The position numbers were made by a program, and so were the translations under genes. 64,000 bases of DNA, taken from positions 496,001-560,000 of the forward strand of contig JAKFAO010000011.1 of the NCBI GenBank assembly GCA_021527695.1. The letters are read 5' to 3'. This DNA is from Naematelia aurantialba. Taxonomy: Eukaryota > Basidiomycota > Tremellomycetes > Tremellales > Naemateliaceae. Below, piece after piece: positions 58,608 through 64,000 of this stretch (position 1 is the first letter of the stretch; each line of letters starts with the position of its first letter). The notes under the pieces are model-generated. The model worked only from the letters and a program-made list of their open reading frames with translations, was not told where the DNA came from and did no database searches.

Positions 58608-59358
58608 ATGCCTGCCGAGCCACACACTCCCTCGCGATCGAAACGCCTCGCCGCCAAGCCATACAACCAAGCACCCAATACGTCGTCCACTGCGCCGGAC
58701 GACGACGTGCGCACCCCTTCTTCGCCGTCGAGCGACGGCGACTCGGCAGACGAGTACCGCCCGCCCTCGCCCAGTCCGTTTGTGATCAAAAACTACCATG
58801 CCGACGCGGATCTCGATGAACTGATGATGGTGTCTGACGATGATGTCGAGGATATCAAGCCGGTAATCCAAGGCACCGGCAAGAAGCCGCCCCAGGGCAC
58901 GGGTGCTGCTGGGCGTAAAGGAGGGGGAATGGGCACAGCAAAGACCCCCAAGACTCCGACGCCCAAGAAGGCGACCGGCCAGGCAAGTGGCAGCGGTAGC
59001 AGCAATGGTGGGAGTGGGAGTGGGAGTGGGAGTGGGAGTGGTGGGAAGCTGGGAACGCCGTGGACGCCCGAAGAAACATGGGTCCTCTTCCAGCACCTCT
59101 ACCCACGAGCAAAGGCGGACTGGGCAGCCGCAGCCCGCGCCGTGGGCAGGGACCCCAAGGTGAGTTGCATCGATCGTCCACCCAGCGTCTACCACACCAT
59201 ACCTTCAGCTACCCGCCTCTTGCCCCGTCGGAGATCCGGAAAGGGACGCCGGTGGTATCCGTATCCGCTGAGACTGGGACTGATGGCCACAGTCGTGTCA
59301 GAATCGGTCGGCGGTGCTGCAGAAGAAGCTCGAGGTGGCGATCAAGGCGATGGTCTAG
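58608..59358 (+). CDS. SANT/Myb-like DNA-binding protein
   Basis: Exons 58608-59159 and 59302-59358 join in phase to 202 aa. The first 150 residues are disordered Ser/Pro/Gly/Lys-rich with an acidic block (DELMMVSDDDVEDIKP), a Lys/Thr/Pro stretch and a Gly/Ser run. The C-terminus is a single Myb/SANT-type helix set: GTPWTPEETWVLFQHLYPRA, DWAAAARAVGRDPK, NRSAVLQKKLEVAIKAM. This small layout is common among basidiomycete proteins with one Myb-like domain at the C-terminus. Nuclear DNA binding is inferred. The stop codon lies in a 43-bp tandem duplication. Confidence 0.75.
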
Positions 59359-59421
59359 GCTGTGTCCCACCTCATGTGCCGATCGAGGCGATGGTCTAAG
59401 CTGTGTCCCACCTCATGTGCA
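59344..59421. repeat. Tandem duplication spanning the SANT gene stop codon
   Basis: GGCGATGGTCTAGGCTGTGT and its following bases (to CATGTGC) recur about 40 bp downstream with TAG changed to TAA. The duplication begins within the last coding residues. Confidence 0.85.
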
Positions 59422-59849
59422 ATGTGCGTTGCCAGTGGCCCTTAAAACGAGTGCGTCGACAGTCTGTGCATGCATGGTCTTGCATAATCTGACTGGTGCT
59501 GGACGCCAGTCGCTGACTCACAGTGGTGCGAGGCGTCGGTACGCTGCCTCTCAGTGAGGTGGGGTCCGAAGTCTATATGCTACCTCTCAGTGATCAAACA
59601 CTGACTCGACATTGCTCCAATAAGTGACCGAATGGCCACGTAGACTCCCTGCACAACGCCTCCACGGAAGAGGTCCCCGACGTGGTACAGGTCACATGAC
59701 ACGCCATCGACGCAAGCACATATGTACTACTGTAACACCGCGATACTACTGACACTACGATACTAATACTACGCTGATACTTTACACAGTGACTCGCAAC
59801 AGCGCCTAGGTTGTCGCTGAAAGATCCACCGCCCGAGCGACAGCTTGGC
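59359..59849. other. Convergent intergenic spacer
   Basis: Contains the second copy of the duplication above and two copies of CTACCTCTCAGTGA / CTGCCTCTCAGTGA near 59546 and 59580. AT-richer ACTACGATACTAATAC repeats lie at 59735-59785. No gene seen. Confidence 0.55.
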
Positions 59850-61885
59850 TCAAAACGGATCCTTGTCGCCGACGCCCAACTTGCGCCCGAGCCGTCGCGC
59901 ACGCACCCGCAGCCTTCCGAGGGGGCTCTTCGAGTCCGCCTCATCCCTCGCGTGGCGGGCCTGCATCTTCGCGAGGCCAGGGACGAAAATGTCCGTCACG
60001 TCTTCGCCGGCGCGGGTGGTGATGCGAAACTCCTCTCGAGAGACACCACCAGTCAGAGCGTCGAGACCACCCGACGCGCCGGACCCGGAGGGCGGATGGA
60101 TCGGTGCCTGCGCTTCTGCAGAAGATTCGCGCTGATGCGCAACTGGGATTCACGTCAGCCTCACGCACACATGTTGTCTGAATCGGCGCTGACCGGGCTC
60201 GTAGCCCGGCCGATAGGACACGGGACTAGCGGCCGAATTGGGAGACACGACGCCTCGGACGAGGTCGACGAGGGAGGGATTTCGGCGCACAGAGAACACC
60301 CGCTGTGGGTCGCTCCCGGCCGTGGCGAGCTCTTCCACCGGCTCGTTCTCGGTCGTCCATGGCTTGCCTATTGCAGAGGGTCTTCCCGTACCGGCGCGAG
60401 GACGGCTGATCGATATCGACCTCGGCATCCGCGTGGGCGTGACGTGTCCGCCGCTCGCTGCCTTGACGCCTGGACTGGCTTGGACGCCCGGCACAGGCCC
60501 TGCGGACGACAACGCGCGCACTGCACCCGATGCACCTGACCCACCCGACGCAACCGACGCAATCGACGCACCCAACGAGCCTTGCGTCCCGGTTGCACCT
60601 GGCGCCGTCCAAGGTCTCTGCTGTCGCCGGGCCTTGGATTGCAGCCGCTGGAGTGCGCTCTCAGGCGGGACAGGCTGAGTTACTTGGACCGAGGGTGCGC
60701 GCTCTCGCGCTCTGATGGCCGTGGCGAGGCTGTGCGGGAGGTCCAGCTCGGGGTCATCGAGATGCTGAATGTATGTGCCTGTTGGAATCAGCCCTGGGAT
60801 TGGAAAGCTACAAGTAGAGAACACAAGCTACCGGCGAGAGGAAATGAAAGCTAAGGAATAGAAAGGACAACTTGGACCCAGGCCGCACCATCAGAGGCAC
60901 ACGCATTCTACAAGTAGAGTCGGGCACTGCAAGACAGGAAACCCACGTACCGAGGGAAGCTTGGCTAATCGTATACCCCGTGGCGCTCTCCTCTCTCTGG
61001 TGCCCCCTCGAACCGCCCAACGACAGTACATCGCTGGACGCGCGCCGGAGGTGGCTCAGTCTATCGTGGGCTTTCGACTTGCCAGACTGCGACTGCTCGA
61101 CGGGGGTTTCGCGGACACCACTCATCGCACCTCGGTTTCGTCAGCGTTTTATGTACTGCACTTGATCCATTCGAGGCCTAAGCAGGGGGCAGGGGTCTAG
61201 ACTCACTGGAGCACGACGACATGGATAGGGCCGAGGTATGGCTCAGACCTCTGAGCAAGGTGGGTCGTCTGGATCTCGATGGACCTTCAGCGGTCGCCAA
61301 GGGAACCCACGAGGTGGCGGTGGCGGTGGCGGCGTCGGCAAACGATGGCGGCGATGGAACAGTCGACTTGGAGAGGTTTATCGGGCTCGCGAGCCTTTCT
61401 AGAGGTGCTTCCTCCGCGATTTGAGGCCAGGGAGGTTCGACTTGCTCTTCCAATGTCGAGACAGGAAGGATCGTGCTTTCCGGCCGGGCAGGTTCCAATA
61501 CCTCTGCCGACTCCTGGGCCACAGTCTCAAGTAGACCGGAAGGCGCGGCTGCTGCTGGGAGAGGGGGATGATCCACTGTGAACGGATACGTGGAGGTGTG
61601 GCCAACCTCGACCGGGCTCTCCTTGTTGTTGACATCCGGGTCGACGATGTGGATAGCCGGGCGCCGTCTTTCGATGGCGGGTGGAGAAGCAAGCGATGGC
61701 CACGAGGAAGTTATAAACGGTCCGTAGCACGACGCACGGTGGGACGTGGCTGTCGTCGCCTTGTGGTAGAGGTATGGAAATTTCTCGGCGTCCGACATGG
61801 GGGGAGTGGTGGGACTGTCAGCAGCTTGGATTGGTGATTCAGGCTGGGGCCCTGCCCGACGTGACGCGAAGATGGACTTGAACAT
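59850..61885 (-). CDS. Ser/Pro/Ala-rich protein of unknown function
   Basis: Four exons (61885-61207, 61130-60951, 60778-60194, 60142-59850) join in phase to 578 aa. It begins MFKSIFASRRAGPQPE. Most is disordered with short islands: FPYLYHKATTATSHRASCYG, HLRRASSDVLSLGG, TYIQHLDDPELDLPHSLATA, VFSVRRNPSLVDLVRGVVSP. The C-terminus EEFRITTRAGEDVTDIFVPG then LAKMQARHARDEA looks folded or helical. No signal peptide or membrane helix. I do not recognise the family. All four splice junctions are GT-AG and phase-consistent, so the model is sound though the role is open. Confidence 0.72.
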
Positions 61886-63101
61886 CCTGGCGGCAGTGGG
61901 TTGGATATCTGGTACGACACTACACAGTCCTTCTCTGGTTATATTAGACAATAGAACGAGGAAGGGTCCCACGTCAGTCGTTAATGCGAGGGTATATCGG
62001 TCCCAAAACCAGGGAGGGGAGGGAGAAGAAGAGCCGCCGAGGTAGAGGGAAGAGCGTCGTTAGGGAATGGGTGCAGATTTGTACCATTCATTCAAAAACG
62101 AGGCGAGTGGCCCAGCTGAGCACGCAGCCGATGGACCTATAGAGGTCTGGAAGATGGAGATGAAACGAGGGCGGATGAAACGCCGCCGCAGCTGGAATCA
62201 GAACAGCACGTCTGTTATCAACACCGGCTGCCTACTGCCACGACCGCAACCATGCGTCCCTATGCTGGGTCGACAACTGACTGCATGGGTTGGCTCAAAG
62301 TACTCGAGGTGGCTCAAGGTACTCGTATCGGTAGTGTCGGTGTCAGTATCGTTATCGGCGGGCAAGTCATGCGTTGCACTATGCACAAGTGACACAAGTT
62401 CCCACGCTGGTGTCCGTGGGTATCCCCGCATACCTGTCAGAGAACCGCCTTGACGTAACGTAGTTGTCACCGGTCAGCGCATCGCTGCTGCAGTGGCTGG
62501 ACAACTCCATGTACACTCCCACCATTCCAGGCCGTGGAGAGCATGCAGCGCTCTAAAACATCCCATGCATGGCACGGCACTGTCCGTACCTCAGCCCGGT
62601 CGTCAACGGATCTCATTATCGCCCAGCGTCGAGTCAGCAAGGAGCCGTGTCAGAATCCAGTTGTTGTTCGGTCCACGGCCGTCGGATTGCTTGTACAGCT
62701 CAAAGAGATATCTAGGGCCATAACACCCAGCTATGCGCCGGGATGTAGCTGCTCTGGGACCGCTCACTGCGTTCCCCGTCCGACTGTTGACGATGTGCCC
62801 AGAGATGTGTATACAAAGTGCCAGCCCGCCACCCGCCACGTTGTTCCTTGGCGCAGTGAAATTTGCTTCCGTCACTTTGGACCCTGAAAATCAAAAGGAA
62901 AACGATCAACAGAGGACGCGCCCAGCTTTGCACACAGCAGCAGCCAGCAGCGCTACAGCACTACAGCACTACGGTCGAGGAGCTAGGTGGCTAGACCGAC
63001 AAGCTCCACGTCGCCCGCCTCTTGTGGACACGCTCCAGCGCCGTTGGAGCCGCATTGCGATCCGGACCAAGCTTCGACCAGTCGAAAGCAAGTCGGGCAG
63101 C
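61886..63101. promoter_or_regulatory. Divergent intergenic region
   Basis: 1.2 kb between two divergent start codons. Short frames inside it show no family resemblance. A GTGTCGGTGTCAGTATCG stretch near 62330 and a CACTACAGCACTACAG duplication near 62950 are the only local repeats noted. The frame of the following gene is open back to an ATG at 62733, so a longer N-terminus is possible. Confidence 0.4.
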
Positions 63102-64000
63102 ATGTCGGCCACTGCACCGCTCGATGCGCTGGGGTTCACACAGCACGAGTCGTACTTTTACCAGCCGCCGCCGCAGCATCAGCATCTGCATCTGCAGCAG
63201 TACAGCCACGAGCTGCCTGACACGGCGAGGGATTCCGGCGTGGGGTTTCGTCCCGAGAACATCGACGATATCATCTACCGATACTCGGCAGAGCTGGACC
63301 GCGGAACGCCGACCGAGGGCATCTACGCCCGCGACGGCCTGTGGGACGACGACGAAGTCTCGGACGCGCACACGGCGGGAGCGTCGAGCGGTAGCGCATC
63401 GACCATCAACGCGAGGAAGAGCGTCAAGAGCGTCAAGAGCATCAAGAGCCAAGCCACGAGCCAGAGCCAGAGCCGGAGCAGAAGCGGCACAGTGTCGTCG
63501 GTCACCCACCCTGACGAGCGAAAGGGAATGTTCAGCTGGGGACGCAAGTCGCCATACTTGGGAAGCGAGTCTGCCACGCCATTCACATCGCACCTCGTCA
63601 CGCCGCACATCGAGGAGATCTCTGAGAAACATATCAACGGACTGAAGAAAGTCAGGAGCAGGGCTACGTTGAAGGGCAAAGGCAGGAACAGGGAGCTGAG
63701 CATCATGGTGGACCCGAACGAGTCTGTGAGTGATGATGAGCATCCTTTGCGTATCAGTGCCCGCCTGACCGGGGCAGTTTGACGTCCCACCCCCGCTCCC
63801 ACCGACCCCCGCTTCATTCATAACCAACTCGTCTCCCGCGCTGTCGACAGCGTCGTTTCCTTTACCCATGTCATACCCCTCCCGACCGAATCTAAGGATC
63901 AACGACGAGAATGCCCCCCAGGTCGGTACCGCGGCCAAGGCCAAGTCCACATGGAAGCGAGGCGTGGAAAAGCTCTTCCGTTCGAAATCCTCTCAGACAC
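63102..64000 (+). CDS. Unknown Ser/basic-rich protein, cut by the window end
   Basis: Exon 1 is 63102-63725. Intron 63726-63777 has a GTGAGT donor and a CTGAC branch. Exon 2 runs from 63778 off the window. The join NES-FDVPPPLPPTPASF is in phase and avoids the stop at 63780. Exon 1 has a His/Gln/Pro patch, YRYSAELDRGTPTEGIYARD, a Lys/Ser repeat (KSVKSVKSIKSQ) and GMFSWGRKSPYLG. Exon 2 ends with WKRGVEKLFRSKSS. Function not recognised; C-terminus missing. Confidence 0.6.

Overview
The window looks like nuclear DNA of a basidiomycete yeast-like fungus, most likely in or near the Tremellomycetes. The evidence is GC-rich coding sequence, dense short introns (mostly 40-100 bases, GTGAGT-like donors, CTGAC/CTAAC branch sites), compact genes on both strands, and a fungal-only gene set: myosin-motor chitin synthase, MDM12, PAN6, HSP12 and an MBP1-type KilA-N/ankyrin factor. 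I read 24 protein-coding loci. Exons were joined by hand on the criteria that phases agree, splice sites are canonical and the joined protein fits its family. I see no rRNA, tRNA, CRISPR array or intact mobile element.

Layout: 72-2214 (-) 2OG-Fe(II) dioxygenase; 2569-3665 (-) SR-type splicing factor; 5198-7809 (+) unknown Ser/Pro-rich protein; 8772-11472 (-) MGS1/WRNIP1 clamp-loader-like ATPase; 11709-14141 (+) REX1/RNH70 RNA exonuclease; 14499-15296 (-) complex I 9.5 kDa subunit; 15559-18772 (+) NOG2 ribosome-assembly GTPase; 19019-20746 (-) MDM12; 21096-22763 (+) pantothenate synthetase; 23157-26291 (-) aminoadipate/aromatic aminotransferase; 28123-30648 (+) amino-acid permease; 31667-35474 (-) MBP1-like factor; 35915-38068 (-) single-pass membrane protein; 38763-40706 (+) MFS transporter; 40935-42494 (+) acidic unknown protein with an apparent frameshift; 42735-43724 (+) doubtful gene; 43954-45885 (+) single-pass membrane protein; 46145-48001 (+) group II PLP decarboxylase; 48467-55285 (-) class V chitin synthase; 56149-56728 (-) HSP12; about 57767-58051 (+) decayed Zn2Cys6 relic; 58608-59358 (+) SANT/Myb-like protein; 59850-61885 (-) unknown; 63102 to the window end (+) unknown, partial.

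Most genes are housekeeping and not functionally clustered. Several divergent pairs share compact promoters. The aminotransferase and the amino-acid permease face away from each other across 1.8 kb carrying four GATAAG sites, which suggests shared nitrogen control. MGS1 and REX1 share a promoter with three CACGTG boxes spaced exactly 11 bp. The membrane protein and the MFS transporter share two perfect TTACGTAA sites.

Other notable features are very small exons (a lone ATG exon, then 11, 14, 22, 23 and 30 nt), two GC-AG introns, tandemly repeated branch-site motifs in two introns, and many minisatellites and microsatellites confined to introns and intergenic DNA.
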